The position numbers and the translations under genes were made by a program. 40,627 bases of DNA from Mycobacterium sp. (GTDB lineage: Bacteria; Actinomycetota; Actinomycetes; Mycobacteriales; Mycobacteriaceae): the NCBI GenBank assembly GCA_023264735.1, contig JAHFVD010000056.1, positions 1 to 40,627 of the forward strand, given 5' to 3'. Below, in pieces: positions 27,636 to 36,010 of the stretch. Position 1 is the first letter of the stretch. Each line of letters opens with the position of its first letter. The notes below the pieces were generated by a model. It had not been told where the DNA came from. It worked only from the letters and a program-made list of their open reading frames with translations, and made no database searches.

Positions 27636-27708
27636 AGCGCCGCCCCCTCCTGCCAGCCCCCGACAGTTTCTCTGCGACGTAAGTTACCCATTATCGCAGC
27701 TGGGGCTG

Positions 27709-28344
27709 CTATTCACCCTCCAACTGCGGATCCGCTTCCAGGTGGGTCAGCCCGTTCCACATCAGGTTCACCAGGTGGGCGGCGACCATTTCCTTCTTCG
27801 GCTCTCGGGTGTCGAGCCACCACTGCGCGGTCATCGACACCGAGCCGACCAGGGCCTGGGCGTAGAGCGGGGCCAATCCGGGGTCGAGGCCGCGGCGGGC
27901 GAAATCGCCGGCCAGGATCGACGACACCTGGCCGACCGCGTCGTTGAGCAGGCTGGAGTAGGTACCGGTGCTGATCGCGGCGGGTGAGTCGCGGATCAGG
28001 ATGCGGAAGCCGTCGGTGCGCTCCTCGACGTAGGTCAGCAGGGCCAGCGCCACCCGCTCGACCCGCACCCGGGAGCGGTTGTTGGTCAGTGACGACGTGA
28101 TGCCGTCGAGCAGGGCCGACATCTCGCGGTCGACGACCACCGCGTACAGACCCTCTTTACCGCCGAAATGCTCGTAGACGACCGGCTTGGAGACGTTGGC
28201 GCGCTGGGCGATCTCCTCGATCGAGGTGCCCTCGTAACCGCGTTCGGCGAACAGTGTGCGGGCCACGTCGATCAGCTGGCGGCGACGTTCGGTGCCGGTC
28301 ATCCGGGCGCGCGGTGCCTTCGGCTCCTTCTCCGGTGCTGCCAC
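27709..28344 (-). CDS. TetR-family transcriptional regulator (Rv1019-like)
   Basis: 211 residues from GTG 28344. The N-terminal helix-turn-helix is typical: RRRQLIDVARTLFAERGYEGTSIEEIAQRANVSKPVVYEHFGGKEGLYAVVVD (about residues 20-73). The C-terminal ligand domain includes ERTDGFRILIRDSPAAISTGTYSSLL and ALVGSVSMTAQWWLD. It corresponds by sequence and position to Rv1019, between mfd and glmU. It is divergent from the tRNA-Gln/glmU unit with 51 bases between, so it could control its own promoter; the ligand is not deducible. A short AT-poor region separates it from the GAF remnant. Confidence 0.92.
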   Translation of the reverse strand: MAAPEKEPKAPRARMTGTERRRQLIDVARTLFAERGYEGTSIEEIAQRANVSKPVVYEHFGGKEGLYAVVVDREMSALLDGITSSLTNNRSRVRVERVALALLTYVEERTDGFRILIRDSPAAISTGTYSSLLNDAVGQVSSILAGDFARRGLDPGLAPLYAQALVGSVSMTAQWWLDTREPKKEMVAAHLVNLMWNGLTHLEADPQLEGE

Positions 28345-28395
28345 ACAGGCAGAGTAGCCGTTTGCACTAGAGTCTCAGGCGGACATTTCGGCCAG

Positions 28396-28467
28396 TCCGT
28401 CGTGGTGTAATCGGCAGCACCTCTGATTTTGGTTCAGATAGTTCAGGTTCGAGTCCTGGCGACGGAG
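28396..28467 (+). tRNA. tRNA-Gln (anticodon TTG)
   Basis: A 72-base cloverleaf: acceptor TCCGTCG (28396-28402) pairs with CGACGGA (28460-28466), discriminator G at 28467. The anticodon arm is TCTGA-TTTTGGT-TCAGA with anticodon TTG, and the T arm is TCAGG-TTCGAGT-CCTGG. No CCA is encoded. It lies 51 bases from the divergent TetR gene and only 19 bases before the preferred glmU start. A possible -10 TAGAGT lies at 28368-28373. Confidence 0.93.
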
Positions 28468-28486
28468 CATATTGATGGAGGTCCAG

Positions 28487-29950
28487 GTGACCACTCATAC
28501 CGACGCGGCTGTACTGGTTCTCGCCGCAGGTGCCGGCACCCGCATGCGTTCGGAAACCCCCAAGGTGTTGCACACCCTCGGCGGACGCAGCATGCTCGCG
28601 CACGCTCTGCACGCGGTGGCCAAGGTCGCACCCCAGCACCTGGTGGTCGTGCTCGGCAAGGACCGCGAACGCATCGCCCCGGTCGTCACCGGGCTTGCCG
28701 ACGAACTGGGCCGCGCCGTCGAGATCGCCGTGCAGGAACAACAGCTGGGCACCGGGCACGCCGTGCTGTGCGGTCTGTCCGGGCTGCCCGACGATTTCGC
28801 CGGCACCGTGGTCGTGACCTCCGGGGACGTGCCGCTGCTGGATGCCGAGACCCTGGCCGAGCTGATCGCCATCCATAACGGCCAGCGTGCGGCGGCGACG
28901 ATCGTGACCACGACGCTGCCCAACGCGACCGGCTACGGCCGGATCCTGCGCACCCAGGACGGCGAAGTCATCGCGATCGTCGAGGAAACCGACGCCACCC
29001 CGCAGCAGCGCGCCATCCGCGAGGTCAACGCCGGTGTCTACGCCTTCGATATCGCCGAACTGCGGTCGGCGCTGAGCCGGCTGTCGGCTGACAACGCCCA
29101 GCACGAGCTCTACCTGACCGACGTCATCTCGATCCTGCGGGCCGACCATCGGGTCGTGCACGCCAAGCACGTCGACGACGCCGCCCTGGTCGCCGGGGTC
29201 AACGACCGGGTGCAGCTCTCGGAGCTGGCCCGCGAGCTCAACCGCCGCGTGGTGGCCGCCCATCAGCGCGGCGGCGTCACCGTCGTCGACCCGCTGACCA
29301 CCTGGATCGACGTCGACGTCACCATCGGCGGCGACTCCGTCATCCGCCCCGGCACCCAGCTGCTGGGCGCCACCCGGATCGGCGCCCGCTGCGAGATCGG
29401 GCCCGACACCACACTCACCCACGTCAGCGTCGGCGACGACGCCTCGGTGATCCGCACGCACGGCAGTGAGTCGGTCATCGGCGACCGGGCGTCCGTCGGG
29501 CCGTTCACGTTCCTGCGGCCCGGCACCGAGCTCGGGGTGGCCGGCAAGCTCGGCACGTTCGTCGAGACCAAGAACGCCGTGATCGGGGCGGGTACCAAGG
29601 TGCCACACCTGACCTACGTGGGCGACGCCGATATCGGCGAGCACAGCAACATCGGTGCGTCCAGCGTGTTCGTCAACTACGACGGCGAGAACAAGAGCCG
29701 CACCACCATCGGCTCGCACGTGCGCACCGGCTCGGACACCATGTTCGTCGCCCCGGTCACCGTCGGCGACGGCGCCTACACGGGCGCGGGCACCGTCTTG
29801 CGTGATGACGTGCCGCCCGGCGCGCTGGCCGTCTCAGCCGGGCCACAGCGCAATATCGAGGACTGGGTACAGCGCAAGCGGCCCGGCAGTCCCGCGGCGG
29901 AGGCCGCCGCCAAGGCCAAGGAGGCCGCATCGGGCGACACGATCGAGTGA
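28487..29950 (+). CDS. glmU: GlmU, bifunctional GlcN-1-P acetyltransferase / GlcNAc-1-P uridyltransferase
   Basis: 487 residues from GTG 28487, preceded by GGAGG at six bases; upstream ATG 28475 and TTG 28472 lie before that ribosome site and are less likely. It makes UDP-GlcNAc for peptidoglycan and the mycolyl-arabinogalactan linker. The N-terminal pyrophosphorylase domain has [31 protein letters not shown] and [11 protein letters not shown]. The C-terminal left-handed beta-helix has hexapeptide repeats from about residue 260 and the catalytic block [40 protein letters not shown]. The gene follows tRNA-Gln by 19 bases and precedes prsA. Confidence 0.97.
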   Translation: MTTHTDAAVLVLAAGAGTRMRSETPKVLHTLGGRSMLAHALHAVAKVAPQHLVVVLGKDRERIAPVVTGLADELGRAVEIAVQEQQLGTGHAVLCGLSGLPDDFAGTVVVTSGDVPLLDAETLAELIAIHNGQRAAATIVTTTLPNATGYGRILRTQDGEVIAIVEETDATPQQRAIREVNAGVYAFDIAELRSALSRLSADNAQHELYLTDVISILRADHRVVHAKHVDDAALVAGVNDRVQLSELARELNRRVVAAHQRGGVTVVDPLTTWIDVDVTIGGDSVIRPGTQLLGATRIGARCEIGPDTTLTHVSVGDDASVIRTHGSESVIGDRASVGPFTFLRPGTELGVAGKLGTFVETKNAVIGAGTKVPHLTYVGDADIGEHSNIGASSVFVNYDGENKSRTTIGSHVRTGSDTMFVAPVTVGDGAYTGAGTVLRDDVPPGALAVSAGPQRNIEDWVQRKRPGSPAAEAAAKAKEAASGDTIE

Positions 29951-29965
29951 TCGGCGTCGCCAGAT

Positions 29966-30005
29966 GTTGCCTTTTTGGTAACCCGGGGACCTAGCACCGT
30001 ACGAT
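29966..30005 (+). promoter_or_regulatory. small hairpin and possible prsA promoter
   Basis: GTTGCC-TTTTT-GGTAAC (29966-29982) forms a six-bp stem with one G-T pair just after glmU. TTGGTA (29975-29980) and TACGAT (30000-30005) could serve as -35 and -10 elements but are 19 bases apart, wider than ideal. Evidence is weak. Confidence 0.25.
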
Positions 30006-30044
30006 TGGCCCGTATCGATCTCCGACCGGCAAGGGCAGCACACA

Positions 30045-31025
30045 GTGGGCACGGACTGGACCGACAACCGCAAAAATCTGATGCTCTTCTCGGGCCGCGC
30101 GCACCCGGAGCTGGCCGAGCAGGTCGCCAAAGAGCTCGACATCGAGGTCACCGCGCAGACCGCACGAGATTTCGCCAACGGTGAGATCTTCGTCCGCTTC
30201 GACGAATCAGTGCGTGGCTGCGACGCTTTCGTCCTGCAGTCCCATCCCGCGCCGCTGAACAAGTGGCTGATGGAACAGCTGATCATGATCGACGCGCTCA
30301 AGCGCGGCAGCGCCAAGCGGATCACCGCGATCCTGCCGTTCTACCCGTACGCCCGCCAGGACAAGAAGCACCGCGGCCGCGAACCCATCTCGGCCCGCCT
30401 GGTCGCCGACCTCTACAAGACCGCGGGCGCCGACCGCATCGTCACCGTCGACCTGCACACCGACCAGATCCAGGGCTTCTTCGACGGCCCGGTCGATCAC
30501 ATGCGGGCCCAGCCGCTGCTGACCGGCTACATCAGGGACAACTACAACTGCCAGGACGTCGTCGTGGTCTCGCCGGACTCGGGCCGGGTGCGGGTCGCCG
30601 AGAAGTGGGCCGACGCGCTGGGTGGCACGCCCCTGGCGTTCATCCACAAGACCCGCGACCCCAAGGTGCCCAACCAGGTCAAGTCCAACCGAGTCGTCGG
30701 TGACGTGGCGGGCAAGACCTGCGTGCTGACCGACGACATGATCGACACCGGCGGCACCATCGCCGGCGCGGTCAAACTGCTGCACAACGACGGCGCCAAG
30801 GACGTCATCATCGCCGCCACCCACGGCGTGCTGTCCGACCCGGCCCGCGAGCGGCTGGCCGACAGCGGTGCGCGCGAGGTGATCGTCACCAACACCCTGC
30901 CGATCGACGATGCCAAGCGGTTCCCGCAGCTGACGGTGCTGTCCATCGCCCCGCTGCTGGCCCGCACCATCCGCGCGGTCTTCGAAAACGGCTCGGTGAC
31001 AGGCCTTTTCGACGGGGACGCGTAG
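30045..31025 (+). CDS. prsA: PrsA, ribose-phosphate pyrophosphokinase (PRPP synthase)
   Basis: 326 residues from GTG 30045. It transfers pyrophosphate from ATP to ribose-5-phosphate, giving PRPP for nucleotides, histidine, tryptophan and, in mycobacteria, decaprenylphosphoryl-arabinose. Seen: FSGRAHPELAEQVA, the flexible loop region DKKHRGREPISARLVADL, DLHTDQIQGFFDGPVDHM, and the PRPP-binding loop VLTDDMIDTGGTIAGA. It lies 94 bases after glmU and touches the arsC-like gene (stop and start adjacent). Together with glmU it serves cell-wall precursor supply. Confidence 0.97.
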   Translation: MGTDWTDNRKNLMLFSGRAHPELAEQVAKELDIEVTAQTARDFANGEIFVRFDESVRGCDAFVLQSHPAPLNKWLMEQLIMIDALKRGSAKRITAILPFYPYARQDKKHRGREPISARLVADLYKTAGADRIVTVDLHTDQIQGFFDGPVDHMRAQPLLTGYIRDNYNCQDVVVVSPDSGRVRVAEKWADALGGTPLAFIHKTRDPKVPNQVKSNRVVGDVAGKTCVLTDDMIDTGGTIAGAVKLLHNDGAKDVIIAATHGVLSDPARERLADSGAREVIVTNTLPIDDAKRFPQLTVLSIAPLLARTIRAVFENGSVTGLFDGDA

Positions 31026-31367
31026 TTGTCAAGCACGATCTATCACAATCCTCGCTGCAGCACGTCGCGCAAGACCCTGGATCTGCTGCGCGATAACGGC
31101 ATTGAGCCGACGATCATCGAGTATCTGAAGACGCCGCCGTCACGCGCCGAGATCGTCAAGCTGATCGCCGACGCCGGGATCGATGTGCGCGCGGGCGTCC
31201 GTAAGCGCGAATCGCTCTACACCGAGCTGAATCTCGCCGAGGCTAGTGACGACGAGCTGCTCGATGCCATGGCGGCCAACCCGATACTCATCGAGCGTCC
31301 GTTCGTGGTGACGCCCAAGGGCACCCGCCTGGCCCGCCCGATCGAATCGGTGAACGAAATTCTGTGA
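31026..31367 (+). CDS. arsC: ArsC-family (glutaredoxin-type) arsenate reductase-like protein
   Basis: 113 residues beginning with TTG 31026 directly after the prsA stop. The active-site segment IYHNPRCSTSRKTLDLL holds the catalytic cysteine C11 of the glutaredoxin-coupled ArsC/YffB family, and NPILIERPFVVTPKGTRLARP is the conserved C-terminal block with the substrate arginine. Real arsenate activity is not certain, as many ArsC/Spx-like proteins have other roles, and no ars genes are nearby. lpqT overlaps its stop by four bases (GTGA). Confidence 0.88.
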   Translation: MSSTIYHNPRCSTSRKTLDLLRDNGIEPTIIEYLKTPPSRAEIVKLIADAGIDVRAGVRKRESLYTELNLAEASDDELLDAMAANPILIERPFVVTPKGTRLARPIESVNEIL

Positions 31368-32017
31368 GAGCGCGTAGCGCAGCCCTGTTCCTCACGCTGG
31401 CCATGACCGTGGCGGCGTGCGGGTCGGCGCCGCCGGACTATTCCTCGGTGTGGTCCACGCCTGCAACGACGACAACGGCGGCGGCGCCCACCACCCCGGA
31501 CAAGCCGCTGCCGATCGTCGAATTCCTTTACGGCCACCAGGTTGTCGGCGAGCAGGTTCCGCTGGACAAGCTCACCGACATCACGGTGACACTGGTTCCG
31601 CCGCCGGGCTGGGCCAAGCCCGCCACATCGAACTTCTCCCCCGGCACTGAAGTCATCGCCAAAAAGGGCACCGATTCGATGGCGACGGTGGTGGTGTTGA
31701 AGCTCAGCGGCAACTTCGACGTCGGCGAGGCGCTGCAGCACGCCAACGTCGATGCCGAAGCGTCGAAGAACTTCACCAAACTCAACGCCTCCACCGCCGA
31801 CTTCGACGGGTTCCCGTCGTCGATGATCGAAGGCAGCTACGACACCGACGGCAAGCGGCTGCACACCTACCGCCGGGTGGTGATCCCGGCGACCCCGGCA
31901 CCGGCCTTCCAGCGTTATCTGGTCCTGTTCTCGGTGACGACGGCGGCCGACCAGACCGTGACCGAAGCCGGTGACGTCGAGGCGATCATCAAGAGCTTCA
32001 GCGTCGCGCTCAAATAG
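31364..32017 (+). CDS. lpqT: LpqT, LpqN/LpqT-family lipoprotein
   Basis: 217 residues from GTG 31364, coupled to the upstream gene by a four-base overlap. The N-terminus is a signal peptide with lipobox TVAAC, then a Thr/Pro-rich linker (about 28-45). The globular part (VTLVPPPGWAKPATSNFSPGTEVIAKKG, LNASTADFDGFPSSMIEGSYD, FQRYLVLFSVTTAADQTV) is typical of the mycobacterial LpqN/LpqT/MTC28 family, which resembles PsbP-like folds. Located outside the membrane; the precise function is unknown, though LpqN relatives have been linked to cell-envelope mycolate transport. Confidence 0.9.
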   Translation: MRARSAALFLTLAMTVAACGSAPPDYSSVWSTPATTTTAAAPTTPDKPLPIVEFLYGHQVVGEQVPLDKLTDITVTLVPPPGWAKPATSNFSPGTEVIAKKGTDSMATVVVLKLSGNFDVGEALQHANVDAEASKNFTKLNASTADFDGFPSSMIEGSYDTDGKRLHTYRRVVIPATPAPAFQRYLVLFSVTTAADQTVTEAGDVEAIIKSFSVALK

Positions 32018-32040
32018 CCCGTGACCCTAGAGTGGTCGCC

Positions 32041-32907
32041 ATGAGTTGGACCGCTGCGGATTTGCCGTCGTTCGCCAGACGTACCGTCATCGTCACCGGA
32101 GCCAACAGCGGGTTGGGTCTGGTCACCGCCCGCGAGCTCGCCCGCGTCGGCGCCCACGTCATCCTGGCGTGCCGCAACACGAACAAGGGCGCCGAAGCCG
32201 CCGCGACCATGACCGGCGATGCCGAGGTGCGCAGCCTCGACCTGCAGGACCTGGCCTCGATCAAGGAGTTCGCCGACAGCGTGGGCAGTGTCGACGTGCT
32301 GATCAACAACGCCGGCATCATGGCCGTCCCGTACGCCGTGACCAAGGACGGGTTCGAGAGCCAGATCGGCACCAACCACCTCGGGCACTTCGCGCTGACC
32401 AACCTGCTGCTGCCGAAGGTGACCGACCGCGTGGTCACGGTGTCGTCGGTCATGCACCTGCTGGGCAAGATCAGCCTCAAGGACCTGAACTGGAAGGCCC
32501 GGCCGTACTCGGCGTGGCTGGCCTACGGTCAGTCCAAGCTGGCCAACCTGCTATTCACCAGCGAACTGCAGAGGCGCCTGGACGGTGTCGGCTCAACGGT
32601 GAAGTCCCACGCCGCGCATCCCGGATACTCGGCCACCAACCTGCAGGGCCAGACCGGCAACCGGCTGGGCACCCGCGTGTGGGACGCCGGCAATGCGCTA
32701 GTGGCCACCAGCCCCGATTTCGGCGCGCGCCAGACACTGTATGCGGCCAGCCAGGACCTGCCGGGCAACAGCTTCATCGGCCCCAAGTTCGCCATGCGCG
32801 GGCCGACCGGACAGTCGCCGCGCAGCCCGCTGGCCAGCAACCAGGCATGCGCGAACGCGCTGTGGCGGCTATCCGAGCAGCTCACAGCCACCGAATTTCC
32901 TCTCTGA
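32041..32907 (+). CDS. short-chain dehydrogenase/reductase (retinol-dehydrogenase-like)
   Basis: 288 residues from ATG 32041; a GTG nine bases earlier is possible but has no better ribosome site. Rossmann motif TGANSGLGLVTA (near residue 19) with R in ACRNTNKG favouring NADP, then INNAGIMAVPY, TNHLGHFALTN, the catalytic serine in VTVSSVMH and Y-x3-K in AYGQSKLANLLF. The C-terminus PGYSATNLQ matches the oxidoreductase branch of mycobacterial SDRs. The substrate is unknown. It lies 23 bases after lpqT and 137 before rplY, so it may share the lpqT transcript. Confidence 0.9.
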   Translation: MSWTAADLPSFARRTVIVTGANSGLGLVTARELARVGAHVILACRNTNKGAEAAATMTGDAEVRSLDLQDLASIKEFADSVGSVDVLINNAGIMAVPYAVTKDGFESQIGTNHLGHFALTNLLLPKVTDRVVTVSSVMHLLGKISLKDLNWKARPYSAWLAYGQSKLANLLFTSELQRRLDGVGSTVKSHAAHPGYSATNLQGQTGNRLGTRVWDAGNALVATSPDFGARQTLYAASQDLPGNSFIGPKFAMRGPTGQSPRSPLASNQACANALWRLSEQLTATEFPL

Positions 32908-33044
32908 GGTTCTCGTCGGCTACCCTGGTGGCCGCGTCACGGCGAGGGTGGTCCAGCCACCGTTATCGACGAGGCAACCTGATCGATTGGTGCCTGCCTT
33001 CTCCGTGCGGATGAACCCCAACAGGCAATTCAGGAGCACCGATC

Positions 33045-33701
33045 ATGGCCACAGGCAGCACCAACAAGCTCACCGCAGACGTGCGGGACAAGACCGGCAA
33101 GGGCGCGTCGCGTCAGGCCCGCCGCGACGGCAAGGTTCCCGCCGTCCTCTACGGCCACGGCGCCGAGCCGCAACACCTCGAGCTCAACGCCCGTGACTTC
33201 GCCGCCGTCCTGCGCCACTCCGGCACCAACGCCGTGCTGGCCCTGGACATCAACGGCAAGGAGCAGCTGGCCCTGACCAAGGCGCTGGCCGTGCACCCGA
33301 TCCGTCGCAGCATCCAGCACGCCGACCTGGTGATCGTCCGTCGGGGCGAGAAGGTGACCGTCGAGGTCAACGTCCACCTCGAGGGCGACGCCGCCTCCGG
33401 CACCCTGGTCACCCAGGATGCCACCGCCATCGAGATCGAGGCCGAAGCGCTGTCGATCCCGGAGCACCTGACCATCTCGATCGAAGGCGCCGAGGAAGGC
33501 ACCCAGATCACCGCAGGCCAGGTCGAGCTCCCCAAGGGTGTCACGCTGGTCAGCGATCCCGACCTGCTGCTGGTGAACATCGTCACCGCACCGTCGGCTG
33601 AGGAACTGGAGTCCGAGGGCGGCGGCGAGTCGGTCGAGGAGCAGGCCGCCGACGCGGCCGAGGCCGCCGAGGGCGGGGGCGAGTCGGCCGAGGCCGAGTA
33701 A
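33045..33701 (+). CDS. rplY: Ribosomal protein bL25, general stress (CTC/TL5) form
   Basis: 218 residues from ATG 33045 with AGGAGC about nine bases upstream. The N-terminal 5S-rRNA-binding beta barrel starts with [32 protein letters not shown]; the C-terminal TL5 domain contains [20 protein letters not shown] and [25 protein letters not shown]. The final 40 residues are an acidic Glu/Ala/Gly-rich tail, common in mycobacterial homologues. It binds 5S rRNA in the large subunit. pth follows after six bases, an arrangement conserved across bacteria. Confidence 0.97.
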   Translation: MATGSTNKLTADVRDKTGKGASRQARRDGKVPAVLYGHGAEPQHLELNARDFAAVLRHSGTNAVLALDINGKEQLALTKALAVHPIRRSIQHADLVIVRRGEKVTVEVNVHLEGDAASGTLVTQDATAIEIEAEALSIPEHLTISIEGAEEGTQITAGQVELPKGVTLVSDPDLLLVNIVTAPSAEELESEGGGESVEEQAADAAEAAEGGGESAEAE

Positions 33702-33707
33702 GCCCGG

Positions 33708-34283
33708 ATGGCCGAACCCCTGCTGGTTGTCGGCCTCGGCAACCCGGGTCCGCAGTACGCCAAGACCCGGCACAACCTCGGCTTCATGGTGGCCGACCTG
33801 CTCGCCGGTCGCATGGGCGCACAGTTCAAGGTGCACAAGCGTTCTGGCGCGGAGATCGTGACCGGCCGGCTCGGTCATCGTCCTGTCGTGCTGGCCAAGC
33901 CACGCACGTACATGAACGAGTCCGGACGCCAGGTCGGTCCGTTGGCGAAGTTCTACTCGGTGATGCCGACCGACATCATCGTCATCCACGACGAGCTCGA
34001 CATCGACTTCGGCCGGATCCGGCTGAAGCTCGGTGGCGGCGAGGGTGGCCACAACGGACTGCGGTCGGTGGCTAGTTCGTTGGGCACCAAAAACTTTCAG
34101 CGGGTGCGCATCGGGGTCGGCCGTCCGCCGGGGCGCAAGGATCCGGCGGCCTATGTGCTGGAGCCCTTCACCGCCGCCGAACGTCCGGAGGTGCCTGCGA
34201 TCTGCGAGCAGGCCGCCGACGCCACCGAACTGCTGATCGAGGCCGGCTTGGAAACCGCCCAGAACCAGGTGCACGCCTGGTGA
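33708..34283 (+). CDS. pth: Peptidyl-tRNA hydrolase
   Basis: 191 residues from ATG 33708, the same length as M. tuberculosis Pth. It recycles peptidyl-tRNA dropped from ribosomes. Seen: [22 protein letters not shown] with the catalytic histidine H22, [15 protein letters not shown] with the tRNA-binding asparagine, [29 protein letters not shown] with the catalytic Asp and the second His/Asn pair, and VRIGVGRP. It forms an rplY-pth pair with six bases between. Downstream the conserved neighbour pks16 is displaced by a four-kb insertion of other genes. Confidence 0.97.
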   Translation: MAEPLLVVGLGNPGPQYAKTRHNLGFMVADLLAGRMGAQFKVHKRSGAEIVTGRLGHRPVVLAKPRTYMNESGRQVGPLAKFYSVMPTDIIVIHDELDIDFGRIRLKLGGGEGGHNGLRSVASSLGTKNFQRVRIGVGRPPGRKDPAAYVLEPFTAAERPEVPAICEQAADATELLIEAGLETAQNQVHAW

Positions 34284-34287
34284 CAAC

Positions 34288-34331
34288 GGCGTAAGGATTC
34301 GCCAGGCGGGCGTCAGGATTCCGTAGAGATC
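34288..34331. promoter_or_regulatory. repeat cluster between pth and DUF6611, similar to the kimA array
   Basis: GGCGTAAGGATTC (34288-34300) and GGCGTCAGGATTC (34309-34321) are direct repeats 21 bases apart, followed by CCGTAGAGATC (34321-34331). Read on the minus strand, the last part gives ATCTCTACGGAATCC, which differs at one of 15 positions from ATCTCTACGGATTCC in the kimA array. The orientation is opposite to the downstream gene. Confidence 0.5.
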
Positions 34332-34368
34332 GCTGACCTGGCGTCGCTGCCGACGTAGACCTGAATAC

Positions 34369-34744
34369 GTGAGTAATTCGCGTGTTTGGGGTTCTTTCGA
34401 CGCCTATCCGGCGCGCTACGGCGTGGCCCGCTACCGCCTGGTCGTGTTCCCGCCCGGCATCACCGCCCGCGAGCGGCGACTGTTGAGGGCCTGGCGAAGT
34501 TGGCCGCTGTGGGGTGCGGCGTTGTGGCTGGGCCTGCAGGTCGGCGGCGAGTTGGCCGGCATGCCCGAGACCGCACTGATCGGCGGGTCGATGGTCTACA
34601 TCGCCGTGGGCGCATTGATGTTCGTCCTAACGGGTGATGGCGCGGACTCTCGACCATGCCGACCTCGCCCTGGAGGAGAGCCGGATCTCCCCGCTCGAAC
34701 ACGAGGCTCGCTGGTGGCAGGTCTACGACGTTCTCGACGCGATG
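34369..34744 (+). pseudogene. DUF6611 membrane protein, frameshifted and internally shortened
   Basis: From GTG 34369 the frame reads VWGSFDAYPARYGVARYRLVVFPPGITARERRLL and then two hydrophobic stretches to MFVLTGD near 34640, the typical start of DUF6611 proteins. The typical C-terminus (TLDHADLALEESRISPLEHEARWWQVYDVLD) is then found in the +1 frame from about 34640. Family members have a segment of about 20-30 residues between these blocks (from memory), which is missing here. The original frame runs on to 34932 in unrelated sequence. DUF6611 has no known function. A sequencing error could explain the frame change but not the shortening. Confidence 0.6.
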
Positions 34745-34839
34745 GCCAGCTCGGCACCGGCATCGCGGACCAGCCACCCTCCCAGTGCGATCAGCGCGGC
34801 GGCACCGAACACCCCTATCCAGCCGAGCGCGCGCACCAT
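34723..34839 (-). CDS. possible 38-residue single-span membrane protein
   Basis: ATG 34839 starts 9 bases after the stop of the 4Fe-4S gene on the same strand. The product has a positively charged start (MVRALGW), one hydrophobic helix (IGVFGAAALIALGGWLV) and a short polar end. It is antisense to the 3' end of the DUF6611 gene, so part of its composition could be a by-product of that sequence. No strong ribosome site is seen. Position in the operon is the main argument. Confidence 0.4.
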   Translation of the reverse strand: MVRALGWIGVFGAAALIALGGWLVRDAGAELAIASRTS

Positions 34840-34848
34840 CGGCCCAGC

Positions 34849-35880
34849 CTACGCACGCCCCCGGACTCCGCTGTCGACAACTTTGACCGGTTTGTGCGGG
34901 TAGCGCCGTTCCGCATGCGCCTTTGCTGCTGAATTCGGCAGCACGTAAAGGGTTTCGGACTTCTCCTGCAGCGGCCGCAGGACGAGGTCCATGAACCCCT
35001 TGCGATCCTCGAGGTAGGGCTCGATGACGTCCTCGCCGGCCGGGCAGACCGCCAGACAGTAGGCGGCCTTGTAGTTGGGCTTGAACGCGAGGCTCTGCCA
35101 CATCGAGGCGTTCTCCGAATCGGTGACGCGGGAACGGAAGTCGTCGGCATCCTCGCTGTCGGCGACGGTCTGCACCCAGTCGGTGAACCCACCCATGAAC
35201 TCACGATAGTTGTGCACCGAACAGGCGACGAAGTCGAATTCTCCGTCTTTCTTGATCGCGCCGACCGGGCACGCCGCAACGCAGAGCTTGCATTCCAGGC
35301 ATGGCGAATAGTCCAGTGGCGCACCGTAACTACTGACCGGTGCATCGACGAGAATGGTGGCCAGCAGGATGAAGTTGCCGAATTTCGGGTGGATGACGTT
35401 GCGGTGGATACCCATCACACCCAAGCCGGAGGCCACCGCGACTGGCTTGTGCGCGATCACCCAGATCCGGCCCGGGTAGCGATCCATCTCCATGGGGAAG
35501 GTGGCCGATGGATTGAGCACGCGGTGGCCGGCGTCCTGCAACGTGCGGGTGATCCGGTGGGCGGCCTCGTTGATCAGCTCACCGGTGCGGTGAAATTCCT
35601 GGTTGGCCACACTGCGCGCGACCGAGCGCACATTGTCACGGTTCATCCGCACGACCAGGCTGATGTAACTCCTGGTGCCCGGAAGTGCGGCCTCGGCGTG
35701 CTCACGTTCGCCGGCCAGCTCCGGGTTGTCCACGCTGGCGAACGCCACATCGTCGGCACCGGCGGCCAGGCACAGCTCCCGCAGCCAGTCGGCGTCGATC
35801 ACCTGCGGCGGTCCCTGGCGCTGACGGGCGCGCACGGCCTGCACGGTCGGATGTTCAGCCAATCGCGGCGGCAGGTTCAT
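34849..35880 (-). CDS. 4Fe-4S dicluster protein related to epoxyqueuosine reductase / reductive dehalogenases
   Basis: 343 residues from ATG 35880. One complete [4Fe-4S] motif C194-x2-C197-x2-C200-x3-C204-P (CLECKLCVAACPVG) is followed by C220 and by C275-x3-C279-P (CLAVCPAGED), consistent with a second cluster. N-terminal parts (LCLAAGADDVAFASVD, TRSYISLVVRMNRDNV, FPGRIWVIAHKPVAV-like RYPGRIWVIAHKP, GLGVMGIHRNVIHPKFGNFILLATILVD) match the cobamide-binding-type core of QueG-like proteins. Cytosolic, redox role; the substrate is unknown, and the sequence is clearly not QueG itself. A frame extending to 35994 is rejected because the promoter elements lie within it. Confidence 0.82.
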   Translation of the reverse strand: MNLPPRLAEHPTVQAVRARQRQGPPQVIDADWLRELCLAAGADDVAFASVDNPELAGEREHAEAALPGTRSYISLVVRMNRDNVRSVARSVANQEFHRTGELINEAAHRITRTLQDAGHRVLNPSATFPMEMDRYPGRIWVIAHKPVAVASGLGVMGIHRNVIHPKFGNFILLATILVDAPVSSYGAPLDYSPCLECKLCVAACPVGAIKKDGEFDFVACSVHNYREFMGGFTDWVQTVADSEDADDFRSRVTDSENASMWQSLAFKPNYKAAYCLAVCPAGEDVIEPYLEDRKGFMDLVLRPLQEKSETLYVLPNSAAKAHAERRYPHKPVKVVDSGVRGRA

Positions 35881-35885
35881 ATCTA

Positions 35886-35903
35886 AGTATAGTACACCAT
35901 ACT
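35886..35903 (-). promoter_or_regulatory. leaderless -10 box inside an imperfect palindrome (4Fe-4S gene promoter)
   Basis: On the minus strand TATACT lies five bases before the ATG at 35880, so transcription would start at or next to the A of the ATG. The -10 box is the end of an imperfect 18-bp palindrome (AGTATAGTACACCATACT, 14 of 18 positions symmetric), which looks like an operator for a dimeric repressor. The stretch is AT-rich compared with its surroundings. Confidence 0.6.
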
Positions 35904-36010
35904 CAGGTAAAACCACCCCTCGTGATCCAGGACACCTCCACTGACGGAATATCGTTTGCCTATGTAATGTTGGCCAACAGCATGGCTTGGGCAACCGGAA
36001 GACAACGCTG

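Noticed and set aside
28367..29719. 450-codon minus-strand frame opposite glmU
   Set aside because: Antisense to the unmistakable glmU gene and to the tRNA; no protein-like motif.
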